DNA of 34,961 bases from Bacteroidales bacterium (lineage in GTDB: Bacteria > Bacteroidota > Bacteroidia > Bacteroidales > UBA3824): contig JAGCRY010000032.1 in NCBI GenBank assembly GCA_017964465.1, positions 1 through 34,961 on the forward strand, written 5' to 3'. Below are positions 22,404 to 32,410 of the stretch, piece by piece. Position 1 is the stretch's first letter. Each line of letters starts with the position of its first letter. The notes under the pieces were generated by a model, which was not told where the DNA came from, did no database searches, and saw nothing but the letters and a program-made list of their open reading frames with translations. The translations under genes were made by a program, and so were the position numbers.

Positions 22404-24746
22404 ATGAAACATCTCAAAACATTATCTGCCGCTGCGTTGCTGATTGCGGGCTGTGGTGGCAGTGCCGACGCTCCGCAACTTGGTAAGGCGAGCATCGACG
22501 AAGTAATTGCCGCAATGACCAACGAGGAGAAGGCTTACTTGCTGGTCGGCAGTGGCATGAAGGGCGAGACTGGCAATGTGCCGGTTGTCGGCTCAACGGA
22601 CGACCTTGTGCCCGGTGCGGCTGGCACAACTCACGCTATCCCGAGGCTTGGCATTCCTTCCATTGTTCTCGCCGACGGTCCTGCCGGTCTGCGCATCAAA
22701 CCTACACGTGAAGGCAGTGAGGACACGTATTATTGCACGGCGTTCCCGATTGCAACGGCATTGGCTTCGACATGGAACACTGACCTTGTTCAAAATGTCG
22801 GCAAGTCGATGGGCAACGAGGTTCTTGAGTATGGCGTTGACGTCATTTTAGGACCGGGCGCAAACATGCACCGCAATCCGTTGTGCGGCAGGAATTATGA
22901 ATATTATTCCGAAGACCCGATTTTGGCGGGCAAGACTGCCGCCGCGCTCATCAACGGTATCCAGACGCAGAATGTGGGCACTTCAATCAAGCATTTCGCC
23001 GGAAACAGCCAGGAAACCTACCGCAACAAGACCGATGCAAGGCTGTCCGAGAGGGCTTTGAGGGAGATTTATTTGAGGCAGTTCGAGATTGCGATTTGCG
23101 AGTCGCAGCCGTGGACTGTGATGACTTCCTACAACAAAATCAATGGTACGTATTCATCTGAATCTCAGGAACTTTGCAACACAATTCTCCGCGACGAGTG
23201 GGGCTTCAAAGGGCTTGTGATGACAGACTGGTTCGGCGGTAGCGACTCAAAAGCGCAGATGCGTGCCGGAAATGATTTGCTCATGCCGGGCGTTGACCGT
23301 CAATACACTGAAATTCTCGAGGGTCTCAATTCCGGCACTCTCGATTCAAAGGTCGTGGACACAAACGTGAAACGACTTTTGGAGTTGATTCTCAAGTCGC
23401 CGACTTTCAAAGGCTACAAATTCAGCAACAAACCCGACCTCAAGGCTCATGCAGACATCACACGTCAGACTGCCGCCGAGGGTTCTATCTTGTTGACTAA
23501 CAAGAACAACACATTGCCTTTCACTGACAAGACGAAGAAAGTTGCATTGTTCGGCATCACGTCCTACAACTTTGTTTCGGGCGGCACAGGCTCAGGCGAT
23601 GTGAACGAGGCTTACACGGTTTCTTTGTATGAAGGACTTCGCAACGCCGGTCTCACGGTAGATGAAAATCTCAATAAAATCTATGCCGATGCCGTTAAGT
23701 ATCAGCGTGATACGTTCTATCAAAACCCCGCCCACAAGGATTCTTTGATGTTCAGGTTCCATGGCGTCAATCCCGACATGAAAGCCAATGACATCAATGC
23801 CGCTGTGAAGGCTAACGATGTGGCAGTCATCACATTTGGCAGGATTTCCGGCGAGTTCAAGGACAGGCGCATTGCGGATTTCTATCTTTCGGATGTTGAG
23901 AAATCGCTCCTGAAAAACGTCACAGCCGCATTTCGCAAGGCTGGCAAAAAGACCATTGTGATTTTGAATATTGGCGGCGTCATCGAGACCGCTTCATGGT
24001 GCGACATTCCCGACGCGATTTTGTTGCCGTGGATGGGCGGTCAGGAAGGTGGCAATGCCGTTGCAGATATTCTGACAGGCAAAGTCAACCCGTCAGGCAG
24101 GCTGCCGATGTCGTTCCCGATTGATTATTTCGACGTGCCGGGCGCAAAGAATTTCCCGTATGACATCGAACCGACCCAGGCAACACTTTGGGGCGGCGAG
24201 AAGAGCGATGTTGTTGAGAATGTGGACTTTACAAATTATGTTGAGGACATTTTCGTCGGCTACCGCTATTATAACACCGTCAACAAGAAGGTCGCCTTCC
24301 CGTTTGGTTATGGACTTTCATACACCACTTTTGAAATGTCGAACATCAAAGTCACTGAAAATCAGAATGGTTATGAGGTTTCGGTTGACATAAAGAACAC
24401 CGGCAAGGTTGACGGCAAGCAAGTCGCTCAACTCTACATCGCTTCGCCGGTTGAGGGCGTGAAGAAGCCCGCTGTGGAACTCAAGGCTTTTGCAAAGTCG
24501 CGCAACCTCAAACCCGGCGAGACCGAGACCGTGAAAATGACCGTCAGCAAGAATGACATTCAATATTTTGACACGGCGTCTGGCTCGTGGGTGCTCGACA
24601 AAGGCACTTATAAGTTCTCCATTGGCACTGATGCCTGCAATTTGGTTGTGAGCCAGGATGTTACTGTGAATGAACCAGTTATCCGCAAAGCCCACAACGT
24701 TCTCGCGCCGGCTCAGCCAATCGAAATTTTGCCTGAACTTAAATAA
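22404..24746 (+). CDS. GH3 beta-glucosidase, lipoprotein
   Basis: A 780-residue glycoside hydrolase family 3 enzyme that removes terminal beta-linked sugars, probably glucose. The signal peptide ends in a lipobox LLIAGC (Cys17), so it is lipid-anchored. The N-terminal TIM barrel includes 'AFPIATALASTWN', 'GPGANMHRNPLCGRNYEYYSEDP' in segments, KHFAGN, and the nucleophile Asp275 in VMTDWFGG. The second alpha/beta domain starts near residue 370 ('AAEGSILLTNKNNTLPF'). The C-terminal fibronectin-III-like domain contains 'FPFGYGLSYTTFE'. It is the first gene of a run with the lipoprotein and GSCFA genes. Substrate linkage is not readable from sequence. Confidence 0.93.
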   Translation: MKHLKTLSAAALLIAGCGGSADAPQLGKASIDEVIAAMTNEEKAYLLVGSGMKGETGNVPVVGSTDDLVPGAAGTTHAIPRLGIPSIVLADGPAGLRIKPTREGSEDTYYCTAFPIATALASTWNTDLVQNVGKSMGNEVLEYGVDVILGPGANMHRNPLCGRNYEYYSEDPILAGKTAAALINGIQTQNVGTSIKHFAGNSQETYRNKTDARLSERALREIYLRQFEIAICESQPWTVMTSYNKINGTYSSESQELCNTILRDEWGFKGLVMTDWFGGSDSKAQMRAGNDLLMPGVDRQYTEILEGLNSGTLDSKVVDTNVKRLLELILKSPTFKGYKFSNKPDLKAHADITRQTAAEGSILLTNKNNTLPFTDKTKKVALFGITSYNFVSGGTGSGDVNEAYTVSLYEGLRNAGLTVDENLNKIYADAVKYQRDTFYQNPAHKDSLMFRFHGVNPDMKANDINAAVKANDVAVITFGRISGEFKDRRIADFYLSDVEKSLLKNVTAAFRKAGKKTIVILNIGGVIETASWCDIPDAILLPWMGGQEGGNAVADILTGKVNPSGRLPMSFPIDYFDVPGAKNFPYDIEPTQATLWGGEKSDVVENVDFTNYVEDIFVGYRYYNTVNKKVAFPFGYGLSYTTFEMSNIKVTENQNGYEVSVDIKNTGKVDGKQVAQLYIASPVEGVKKPAVELKAFAKSRNLKPGETETVKMTVSKNDIQYFDTASGSWVLDKGTYKFSIGTDACNLVVSQDVTVNEPVIRKAHNVLAPAQPIEILPELK

Positions 24747-24752
24747 GTGTTG

Positions 24753-25199
24753 ATGGCGAAAATATTTTTCATAACTGCTTTTGTGTTGCTGTTGGCGGGA
24801 TGCTCCGAGATTGATTTTGAGGAGAATGTGCGTACCGCCAACAGTGACACTTTTATTGACGAATGTAAGTTTGACAAGGCCGATGATTGGCATTTTGTCT
24901 ATAAAAATATACGTCCGTCGATTGTCTTCATATATTCCGATGGCGTTGAGCATTGCCGACAACAGGCCGAGGTTTTCAATAACATTGCGGCTCTTTACGG
25001 CAACGGCATCAATTTTTGGGCTATGGAATATGACGATGCGCAGTCATTGTTGATGTTTTTCAATCCAACTGGTCGGCTGCCTATCTATCTGTATATCAAT
25101 CAGAACTGCGCCCAAATGTTAGCGCCCGAACATACTTCCGTCTCCGACATGAAGAAACATATCGCCGAGGCTTTTGGAATTTTCCCACAAACAAACTAA
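24753..25199 (+). CDS. Thioredoxin-fold-like lipoprotein without CxxC
   Basis: A 148-residue lipoprotein starting at ATG 24753, six bases after the GH3 stop. The lipobox is LLLAGC (Cys17). The mature part reads as a thioredoxin fold: a strand PSIVFIYSDG, a helix 'CRQQAEVFNNIAALY', a strand INFWAMEYDD and a cis-proline-like 'RLPIYLYIN'. The redox CxxC is replaced by GVEHC, so disulfide chemistry is doubtful and a binding or scaffold role is more likely. It is probably co-transcribed with GH3 and GSCFA. Confidence 0.65.
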   Translation: MAKIFFITAFVLLLAGCSEIDFEENVRTANSDTFIDECKFDKADDWHFVYKNIRPSIVFIYSDGVEHCRQQAEVFNNIAALYGNGINFWAMEYDDAQSLLMFFNPTGRLPIYLYINQNCAQMLAPEHTSVSDMKKHIAEAFGIFPQTN

Positions 25200-25211
25200 A
25201 TTTCTCAAATC

Positions 25212-26204
25212 ATGGAGTTGTTCACGAAGGTTGACATGCCAAAAACCAATATATCAATAGATTACACGTCTAAATTGATGTTCATTGGCTCGTGTTTCGC
25301 CGAGAATATTGGAAAATTTTTCGTCGATGCAAAGTTTGATTGTGTTGTGAATCCGACGGGCATCATCTATAACCCGCTGTCAATCAGCCGGATGATTTCT
25401 AATTTGATTGATAATAAAACCTACAACGAGGACGATTTTTTCTTTGATGGAAACCATTATCTTTCATACGATTTCCATAGTTCGTTTGCGTACAAAACAC
25501 TTGATGAGTCTCTCACGAATGTAAACGCCTGCATTTTGAAGGGCAGAAATTTTTTGAAAGATGCTGATATTGTGTTCATTACGCTTGGCACGGCATACGT
25601 CTATTTCCTCGCCGACAATCCATCGCAGCCAGTTTGCAACTGCCACAAACAAAAGCCTGAAACCTTTGTGCGCCGTCTCGTGAGCGTTGATGAAGTCGTG
25701 GAGGCTTTGTCGGACATTGTTTCTAAACTTTCATCTCTAAACTCTTCTCTAAAAATCGTTTTCACAGTCTCTCCAATCCGGCATTTGAAGGACGGCGCAC
25801 ACGGCAACCGTCTGAGTAAAAGCACGTTGCATCTTGGGATTGAGCAAGTATTACGGAAATTTGATTGTTGTGAATATTTTCCGAGTTATGAAATTTTGGA
25901 GGACGAGTTGAGGGATTATCGTTTTTATGCTGAAGATTTGGTTCATCCGTCGCCGGTCGCTGAAAAAATCATTTGGGAGCGTCTGCGCGACACATATATA
26001 AATAAGGTGTGCCAGGCTCAAATTTCCCGCGTTGAAAGGTTCATGCAGGCTGTCCACCACCGCATCATCGACAGAAATTCACAAGCCACGATAGATTTTT
26101 GCAAAAAAAATGTCGCCCTTGCCGAAGTCTTAGAATCAGAAATTCAGGGTCTTAACTTGAATGATGAAAAAAAATATTTCCAAAATATGCTTTTGGGTTT
26201 GTAA
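25212..26204 (+). CDS. GSCFA-domain protein
   Basis: A 330-residue protein of the GSCFA family, named for its N-terminal motif, seen here as FIGSCFAENIG (about residues 25-35). The family is a branch of SGNH-type hydrolases. The serine of GSC and the C-terminal DLVHPSP (about 238-244, Asp and His) would form the catalytic set, with ITLGTAYVY and 'VFTVSPIRHLKDG' as intervening blocks. The substrate is unknown in Bacteroidota. No signal peptide is visible. It sits 12 bp after the lipoprotein gene. Confidence 0.88.
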   Translation: MELFTKVDMPKTNISIDYTSKLMFIGSCFAENIGKFFVDAKFDCVVNPTGIIYNPLSISRMISNLIDNKTYNEDDFFFDGNHYLSYDFHSSFAYKTLDESLTNVNACILKGRNFLKDADIVFITLGTAYVYFLADNPSQPVCNCHKQKPETFVRRLVSVDEVVEALSDIVSKLSSLNSSLKIVFTVSPIRHLKDGAHGNRLSKSTLHLGIEQVLRKFDCCEYFPSYEILEDELRDYRFYAEDLVHPSPVAEKIIWERLRDTYINKVCQAQISRVERFMQAVHHRIIDRNSQATIDFCKKNVALAEVLESEIQGLNLNDEKKYFQNMLLGL

Positions 26205-26229
26205 ATGTCGAAAAAGGTTTCTACTTTTG
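26198..26229 (+). promoter_or_regulatory. Promoter of the surface protein-OmpA pair
   Basis: TTTG (26198-26201) and TACTTTTG (26222-26229) are 20 nt apart, overlapping the end of the GSCFA gene. The ATG follows at 26268. Confidence 0.6.
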
Positions 26230-26267
26230 GAAGATTTTATGGAAGTCTAACATAAAACTATAAAAAA

Positions 26268-29200
26268 ATGAAAATCAGAAGGTTCGTCATAATGGTTGTG
26301 TGCTTGCTCGCGTGCGTGAACGTGTGCAAGGCGCAGGACTTAATTTATTTGTCCATATATTTAGGCGAAACGCATACTCCAATTGCTGGAAAAGATTTGA
26401 CAACGACGTTTGGCGAAAATTTGGATGCTTCATATAATTTCTCACTTCATGACGATATGATGGATATGGAATTGCCGACAAGTTTATTGGAAGCATATTT
26501 GACTGATGAAAATGGCAATACACAAGGTCCTGTTAAATTCAATGACATAAAGACTTTGCCTGCCATGACGTATAAACTTGTGTTTAAATGCCAAGGTACA
26601 ACGGTTGGTAATTATAATCTTGTCGTCAAGAAGCGTCCGGTTGTTTTTTCTTCACGTCATTCCGCGATTTTTTATTGCATGTACAATGGAGGGCGTACCT
26701 TCAAACTTGCTGATTATGACGATGGAACGGGAAATGATGCGGGCAAACAGCAATGGTACACTGCGTTTGAACTTGGAAACCTTGCGCCTTTCGACGAATC
26801 AACCCAAATTGATTTTGATAAGACCACTTTTGAATTCAATAGCCCAGAGGCGTCTGAGTCTATGAAGAGCGGCATGATTCATTGGGCTTTGAAGGCTGAC
26901 CCAAACAAGACCGATGATTGGTCTGCAAATTATGAGTGTCAAAATATTACTACCAAGGAGGCTTGTGAATGTGAAAATGCATTTGACGGCTACATTCTTA
27001 ATAAGTGTCCATACGATATTTCATGGATAAACAACGGCACGACAGTGAGCGAGAATGTGTCGTTGTACTATGGAATGAAGGTTGGCGCGGATGATTATGC
27101 CACAAAATCATATTATGACCTTGTGCCGCTGATGTATGACAATGGAAATTTGGTTGATGAGAGCATGAAAATCGAGATGTCTCAAAGCGGCCTCGTTTTT
27201 ACTCCATACACCGAAGGCACTGTCATGTCGGCTGGCGATTATGTTTTCATGGCTACTTCCGTCAACAATTCCGCTTGCAAGAGCCAGATTAATGTTACGG
27301 TTAAGAAGTTGATAATTACGCCTACTCTCGACGAGATTGTCACCGAGAAGAATTATGACGGTTCGACTAAAGTCTTGGAATACAGTGAGTATGGAACGCC
27401 GCATCCAGCATTTTTGAAGGGTGACGACATAGTGATTATTCCCACAGTTTCGTATGATTCTCCAGAGGTGGGCGACCGTCAGATTACCGTTGATTTTTCA
27501 ATGGAAGGCACGGGAGTGGAAAATTACGAGATGTTAATCAGTGGTTTGCAGATTCCTGGCACAATCAATCCAATCCAACCGACAGTTTCATGGTGGTATA
27601 ATCAGGAGAGCGTTTCAGGTTCAACGTCCATTGCATACGGCGAGCCTATAAAGAATGTCACTGCAAAACTTGAACTCGGCGAGTTTGACAAATACCGTGA
27701 TCATTATTCGACAACTGCAAAGTATGAGGTTTATGATAATGGGACTTTGCTTGAGGACAATGCCGTTTTGGTTTCAGGAAAGACGTATCAGTTAAAGGCG
27801 ATTTTCGAGAGCGACATGCCAAACAATTTGTTGTCCGCAGTATCCTCTATCAATGTGACTGTCAAGAAGATACAGATTGAGTTGTCATGGTTTGGTGATC
27901 AGAACAATTTGGAATATCAGAGAGACAAGGTTGACGAACAATTTGGCTATCGTGCAAACTTTATTCTTGAAAACTCGGATGTTGAGTATCAATATTACTT
28001 GTCGAAGGATTTGACGATTTCCGAGGCTGATTTGTTCAAGGATGAAAACAAAGTTGTTAGTGGTTTTGCGCCGGCGGTCGGAAAATATATGTTGGGTTGT
28101 ATCGCCACTGACAAGAATGGCTATATGGATGATGGTCAGATTGCTAAGCCGATTGAAATCAAGAAATCGAGCGTGTTGATGAAAATCGACGAGCCTGAGA
28201 TTGAAACAACGAGAGATTATGAGGCTGGCAAAGTTCAAGCTAATGTTATGCAACCCGCAATGTTCAACGGTCGTGAACTGCCGACAACTGCATATTTTGT
28301 TGATGGAGTTACTGGTTCGGACATTGTAGATTATAAGGCAGAGTTGACAGAATCCAATTTCACCGACGAAGTCGGCGAGCATTTTGTTTTCTACAAAATC
28401 GACATTCCGGAAGACATTGCAGAAAACTCTAATTTCTACATCAAGTCCGATCGCAATTCAAATGGCGACATTGTATATTATGAGTACAAGTCCGGTGAGT
28501 ATATCTATGTAACCAATAAGGGCAAAATCAATTGTATGAAAATCGTTTTGGAACCTGATATTCCTGAGAATGCGATTTATGGCGATTGTAAAATTGGTGG
28601 CGAAACTCCTAACGACGTCAGAATCTTTCAAACATACAAAGACCAGATTATTTCTGTCGAGGGCGAGTGGGATTTTTATGGAGTTCCATCCGGCAGGTAT
28701 GAGCCCGGCACAATCTTGGATGCCAAGGATTATAAGATGTCTGTGTGGTTTGAATCCCATGATGACAGGTATTGCTCGGAAGCCTCAACCGACAATTTCT
28801 CATTTACAGTTCAGCCGCGCGAGTTGACATCGAAAGGAGAATTGCGTATAGCCGACAAGACGTATGACGGCACGGTTACAATCAATTCTAATCAAATTAT
28901 TGAAGTTCCAAGTTTTGAAGGCATTTTGGAAAAGGATTTGGGCAGTGTTTCTGTGGTTTGGGATTACTCAAACACAAAATATCCAAGTCCCGACATCAAA
29001 TACACCGACGAGACAAAGACCGTACTCGCGGCTTACACTGACATTCCTGCAACGGCTTCATTATCAGGCAGTCGCGTTTCAAACTACAAACTTCCGCAAA
29101 CGACTTTCTACGGCAGCTCCACAATCCTGCCGGAAATCAACATTGAGATTGAGTACATCTCGCCGCAGCCTCCCGAGGACGTGCTGACCTACCGTTTAGT

Positions 29201-30644
29201 GTATGGCAAATCTGTGATGGGCGTTGACTTCAGAGTGAAGGACGCAATTTTGACGGACGGTTTGTATGCACGCTATTTGCTCGACTACACCACCGACCGC
29301 ACTTTCAAGATGCAGTCGCCGAAGGAGAACCCCGACGAGTATTTCAATTATGAAGTGCAAATCGTGAAGGGCAACCGTGACGTGGACGCCGCCGACAACA
29401 CATACGATGTCGTGGCGCGTCAGCGTGTGAGGATTTATGTTGACAAGTATCAGCTGAAAATCTCCACGCCAAACATTGTCAAGCAAAAGACATACGACGA
29501 GAACACTTCCGTTCAATGGGTGAACGGCAATAACTGTAAGATTACCAATGCGGTTGAGGGTGACGATGTTGCGCTCGACGGCGAACCTGTCATTAAGTAT
29601 GACTCGCCGGAGGTCGGCACGAACAAGACCATCACTGCTGTTTACACTTTGAAAGGCAATGACTTGTACAAGTATATTTTGCCTGACAATTACACAACTA
29701 CTGGCTCCATCATTGATGCGGAAGTCGATCCTCCAAATCCGCCTAACCCACCAGACCCGCCAAATCCGCCGGACCCGCCAGTCACCGGCAACATTGTCAT
29801 TGTTGAAGTGACGCCCGTGAGTGGTGGCACGACCGTGACTCCAAACGAGGACGGTTATTGTGCTGGCGAGCGTATCATGCTGAATATCAGGGTTTCAGAA
29901 GGCATTCCTGTGAGCGGCTCGATTGAGTTCAATGAAGTTGCTCAAAAGGCTGGCTTCAAGGATGTCAACAATGGAGACGTAACTAATCTTGGAAATGGCA
30001 TGTTCCAGATGGCTTTCGATTGTCCGAACGCTTCATACGGTGTGTATGGCGGCACGGTTAAATTGATGGACGACGAGGGACATGTAAGCAATGGCTATGG
30101 TTTTGAATTGCAGGTCAATTACAGTTCTAAGTACCTGAAAGCCAAGTTCTATGATGTTGTGCTTGTCGATAATCACGAACAGCCGCGACTGTTCAGTGAA
30201 GCAAATCCCGACATCTCGTACAAATGGTATGTGCGCGAGGATGGCGTTGACCGCATAATCCCCGACGAGACCAAGCAGTTCTATAATGTTTCCACGTTTG
30301 ACGCTTGGTATGGCGCGTTTGCAAAGACGAGCAATGAAGATTGGGTGAAGATTTGCCCGAAGTATTTCGGCAAGTCTCTGTCCAAGTCCGCCGTGGCGTC
30401 GTCTGTGACTGTGTATCCAAATCCCGCAGCAAGCATGGAGCCTATAACCATAAGGCTAAACGACTTTGATACAGATAGTTACGATAACGTGACGATTTAT
30501 ATCTACAATTCCACCGGCTCGTTAGTCAAGACGTTGGAGGATGTTGAAGAGCTCAATACTGTTGCGCTTCCTTTCGGCAACTATTCGGGAGTCGTGGCAA
30601 TCGACGGAAAGAAAATTTCGTTTAAATTTATTGTTAGAAACTGA
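26268..30644 (+). CDS. Large type IX-secreted surface protein with YDG/MBG-like repeats
   Basis: A 1458-residue exported protein. A signal peptide (VCLLACVNVCKAQ, cut near residue 22) leads to a long series of beta-sandwich repeats. Several carry KTYDGT-, KTYDEN- or KNYDGS-type openings and 'YDSPEVG' turns, as in the YDG/MBG-like repeats of bacterial surface proteins. A Pro/Asn/Asp-rich linker lies near residues 1147-1170. The last 80 or so residues look like a type A C-terminal sorting domain of the type IX system (SVTVYPNPAA, IYIYNSTGSLVKTL, GNYSGVVAIDGKKISFKFIV). It is therefore probably displayed on or released from the outer membrane. The role may be adhesion or polymer binding; no enzyme motif is seen. 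It overlaps the OmpA-like gene by one base. Confidence 0.8.
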   Translation: MKIRRFVIMVVCLLACVNVCKAQDLIYLSIYLGETHTPIAGKDLTTTFGENLDASYNFSLHDDMMDMELPTSLLEAYLTDENGNTQGPVKFNDIKTLPAMTYKLVFKCQGTTVGNYNLVVKKRPVVFSSRHSAIFYCMYNGGRTFKLADYDDGTGNDAGKQQWYTAFELGNLAPFDESTQIDFDKTTFEFNSPEASESMKSGMIHWALKADPNKTDDWSANYECQNITTKEACECENAFDGYILNKCPYDISWINNGTTVSENVSLYYGMKVGADDYATKSYYDLVPLMYDNGNLVDESMKIEMSQSGLVFTPYTEGTVMSAGDYVFMATSVNNSACKSQINVTVKKLIITPTLDEIVTEKNYDGSTKVLEYSEYGTPHPAFLKGDDIVIIPTVSYDSPEVGDRQITVDFSMEGTGVENYEMLISGLQIPGTINPIQPTVSWWYNQESVSGSTSIAYGEPIKNVTAKLELGEFDKYRDHYSTTAKYEVYDNGTLLEDNAVLVSGKTYQLKAIFESDMPNNLLSAVSSINVTVKKIQIELSWFGDQNNLEYQRDKVDEQFGYRANFILENSDVEYQYYLSKDLTISEADLFKDENKVVSGFAPAVGKYMLGCIATDKNGYMDDGQIAKPIEIKKSSVLMKIDEPEIETTRDYEAGKVQANVMQPAMFNGRELPTTAYFVDGVTGSDIVDYKAELTESNFTDEVGEHFVFYKIDIPEDIAENSNFYIKSDRNSNGDIVYYEYKSGEYIYVTNKGKINCMKIVLEPDIPENAIYGDCKIGGETPNDVRIFQTYKDQIISVEGEWDFYGVPSGRYEPGTILDAKDYKMSVWFESHDDRYCSEASTDNFSFTVQPRELTSKGELRIADKTYDGTVTINSNQIIEVPSFEGILEKDLGSVSVVWDYSNTKYPSPDIKYTDETKTVLAAYTDIPATASLSGSRVSNYKLPQTTFYGSSTILPEINIEIEYISPQPPEDVLTYRLVYGKSVMGVDFRVKDAILTDGLYARYLLDYTTDRTFKMQSPKENPDEYFNYEVQIVKGNRDVDAADNTYDVVARQRVRIYVDKYQLKISTPNIVKQKTYDENTSVQWVNGNNCKITNAVEGDDVALDGEPVIKYDSPEVGTNKTITAVYTLKGNDLYKYILPDNYTTTGSIIDAEVDPPNPPNPPDPPNPPDPPVTGNIVIVEVTPVSGGTTVTPNEDGYCAGERIMLNIRVSEGIPVSGSIEFNEVAQKAGFKDVNNGDVTNLGNGMFQMAFDCPNASYGVYGGTVKLMDDEGHVSNGYGFELQVNYSSKYLKAKFYDVVLVDNHEQPRLFSEANPDISYKWYVREDGVDRIIPDETKQFYNVSTFDAWYGAFAKTSNEDWVKICPKYFGKSLSKSAVASSVTVYPNPAASMEPITIRLNDFDTDSYDNVTIYIYNSTGSLVKTLEDVEELNTVALPFGNYSGVVAIDGKKISFKFIVRN

Positions 30645-32107
30645 TGAGCATGAAACGATTTTTACTATCAGTTTTGATGGTTGTTGTGGCAGTGTATGCC
30701 GCTGACGCTCAAAACAATACGGAAAAAGAAGAAGTCAATTCCTGTAACGCGGGTCATTACTTTGTTTTTGACGTGGGTGGCGGTCTTCATACATTGGCGT
30801 ACAACGTCGATGGCTTCGGCAAGAAAAAGCCGGGCGCGGGCATCATGGTGCGTGGTGGCTACAGGTATTTTTTCACTGAGAACTGGGGCGTCGGTACTGA
30901 ACTGAATTTCAAGTCGTTCCAGTCAACTTTCATTGCTGACTACACCCAAAAAATCTCCGATGCAATTGATGAGGACAATTACACTTATCAGCACCGCACG
31001 TATTACAATGACCTCAAAGAAAAACAGTCTCAGATGGTTCTGAGCCTGCCTATCGCCATATATTTCCAGCAAAGGCTCAACCAAAAATGGAAACTTGGCG
31101 GCGGACTTGGCGCAGTTGCGCAGTTTGAGATTGTGAATAAATACAATACTTCAGACGGCGACCTCGAAACTCGCGGCTATTATGACATTTTCAATGTTGA
31201 GCTTTATGGCATGGACCAGCACAATTTCTTCACGAAATCTGACTTTGACGGCAAAAACAAGAAGCGTTCAAGCATCGGACTTTTGGTCGAGGGAAATGCC
31301 TTGTACTACATCACAAAGCGTCTTTCGATTGATTTGGGCATTTATTTCACTGTCGGAATGGGCTACAAGAGCGAGGGCGACGACCTCAATCAGTTCGACC
31401 CCGACTGCATGAAGCGCGATGGCTATCAATGGAAATATAATGGTGCTTTGGATTCAAAAGTTGTTGACATTCCCACTCCAATCGCCGTCGGCGGCATGGC
31501 TGGCATAAGGTATCAGTTTGGCAAAATCAAGCCGAAAACCGTTCCCGAAAAGCCCATCGACAAGCCTGTGGATGTGCCTGACACTAACATTGTTGTTGAT
31601 GTGCCGGTTAAGGACACAATCCCGAATGTTGTTGTCGTGGAGGATATTCCGGAGAAAGACACTGTGCCTGTGGTTGTTGACGTTCCGAAACAGGACACCG
31701 TGCCGACAGTCGTCGTGACAGAGCCTGAAAAGCCGAAGGAAGACGTGACAGTCGTCGTGAAGAAATTTACACGTGTGAATGTAACATTCGGATTTAATGA
31801 GTCTTACATCAAGTCGCGTCCAGACCTTGCGCGTATGCTCGACGAGATTTCTGAAGTGATGAATGAATATCCCGAAACAAAACTCAGTGTTACGGGTCAC
31901 ACTTGTAACATCGGTTCGCTGGATCAGAACATGAGGCTCGGTCAAAAACGCGCCGAGGCTTTCAAGGCTGAACTTGTCAAGCGTGGTGTTAATTCAGACA
32001 GGATTTCATGCGACAGCAAGGCTTATTTAGAGCCGCTGTTCCCGAACACAACCGAGGCAAATCGCGAGAAAAACCGCCGTGTAGAGTTCACATTGACGGA
32101 AAAATAA
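30644..32107 (+). CDS. OmpA-like outer-membrane protein with long Val/Pro/Asp linker
   Basis: A 487-residue protein. The signal peptide ends near AADAQ, with a start at ATG 30644 (TGATG overlap with the upstream stop) or the ATG at 30650. Residues about 30-290 alternate strands with aromatic ends as in an outer-membrane beta barrel ('FFTENWGVGTELNFKSF', 'LSIDLGIYFTVGMGYKS'). A repetitive linker (about 296-375) has VDVPVKDT, VEDIPEKDT and VDVPKQDT units. The C-terminal OmpA domain (380-487) has TGHTCNIG, 'MRLGQKRAEAFKAELVKRGV' and 'EANREKNRRVEFTL', which bind peptidoglycan. The one-base overlap with the type IX surface protein suggests a working pair, with this gene anchoring it or spanning to the cell wall. 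Confidence 0.88.
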   Translation: MSMKRFLLSVLMVVVAVYAADAQNNTEKEEVNSCNAGHYFVFDVGGGLHTLAYNVDGFGKKKPGAGIMVRGGYRYFFTENWGVGTELNFKSFQSTFIADYTQKISDAIDEDNYTYQHRTYYNDLKEKQSQMVLSLPIAIYFQQRLNQKWKLGGGLGAVAQFEIVNKYNTSDGDLETRGYYDIFNVELYGMDQHNFFTKSDFDGKNKKRSSIGLLVEGNALYYITKRLSIDLGIYFTVGMGYKSEGDDLNQFDPDCMKRDGYQWKYNGALDSKVVDIPTPIAVGGMAGIRYQFGKIKPKTVPEKPIDKPVDVPDTNIVVDVPVKDTIPNVVVVEDIPEKDTVPVVVDVPKQDTVPTVVVTEPEKPKEDVTVVVKKFTRVNVTFGFNESYIKSRPDLARMLDEISEVMNEYPETKLSVTGHTCNIGSLDQNMRLGQKRAEAFKAELVKRGVNSDRISCDSKAYLEPLFPNTTEANREKNRRVEFTLTEK

Positions 32108-32212
32108 TGGCGATTTGATGGTTTGAGAATCATTTCAGGTTGTTTTTTGGCGTTTGCAAGTGGCTGAAAAATAAATTGATGAAAATTTTTTTGAAAAAAG
32201 TTTCATAAAAAT

Positions 32213-32243
32213 TTTGTCAGAATGAAAAAACGTTTTACCTTTG
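32213..32243 (+). promoter_or_regulatory. Promoter of tRNA-Leu
   Basis: TTTG (32213-32216) and TACCTTTG (32236-32243) are 19 nt apart, 34 nt before the tRNA 5' end. Confidence 0.7.
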
Positions 32244-32277
32244 CAGCGTCAAAATAATACAAGACATATTAAACGAT

Positions 32278-32363
32278 GCGCTGGTGGCGGAACTGGTAGA
32301 CGCGTATGTTTGAGGGGCATATCCGAGTTTTATTGGGTGCAGGTTCAAGTCCTGTCCGGCGCA
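32278..32363 (+). tRNA. tRNA-Leu (anticodon GAG)
   Basis: An 86-nt cloverleaf with a long variable arm as expected for leucine. The acceptor stem GCGCTGG pairs with CCGGCGC, and the discriminator is A at 32363. The D-arm contains TGGTAGACGC, and the anticodon stem TATGT/GCATA encloses the loop TTGAGGG with anticodon GAG at 32312-32314. The T-loop is GGTTCAAGTCC. CCA is not encoded in full. Confidence 0.96.
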
Positions 32364-32366
32364 CAA

Positions 32367-32410
32367 AAAATCCTGAAAATCAGAAATGATTTTCAGGATT
32401 TTGTTTTTTT
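32367..32410. terminator. Strong hairpin terminator shared by tRNA-Leu and the minus-strand gene
   Basis: The stem of AAAATCCTGAAAATC (from 32367) pairs with GATTTTCAGGATTTT (to 32402) around a 6-nt loop, followed by G and seven T. The A-rich left side makes it usable from both directions. Confidence 0.88.

Noticed and set aside
32278-32363. tRNA-Leu as integration site of the island
   Set aside because: The island ends near 17600, almost 15 kb away, with ordinary genes between, and I saw no repeated tRNA 3' end near the island.
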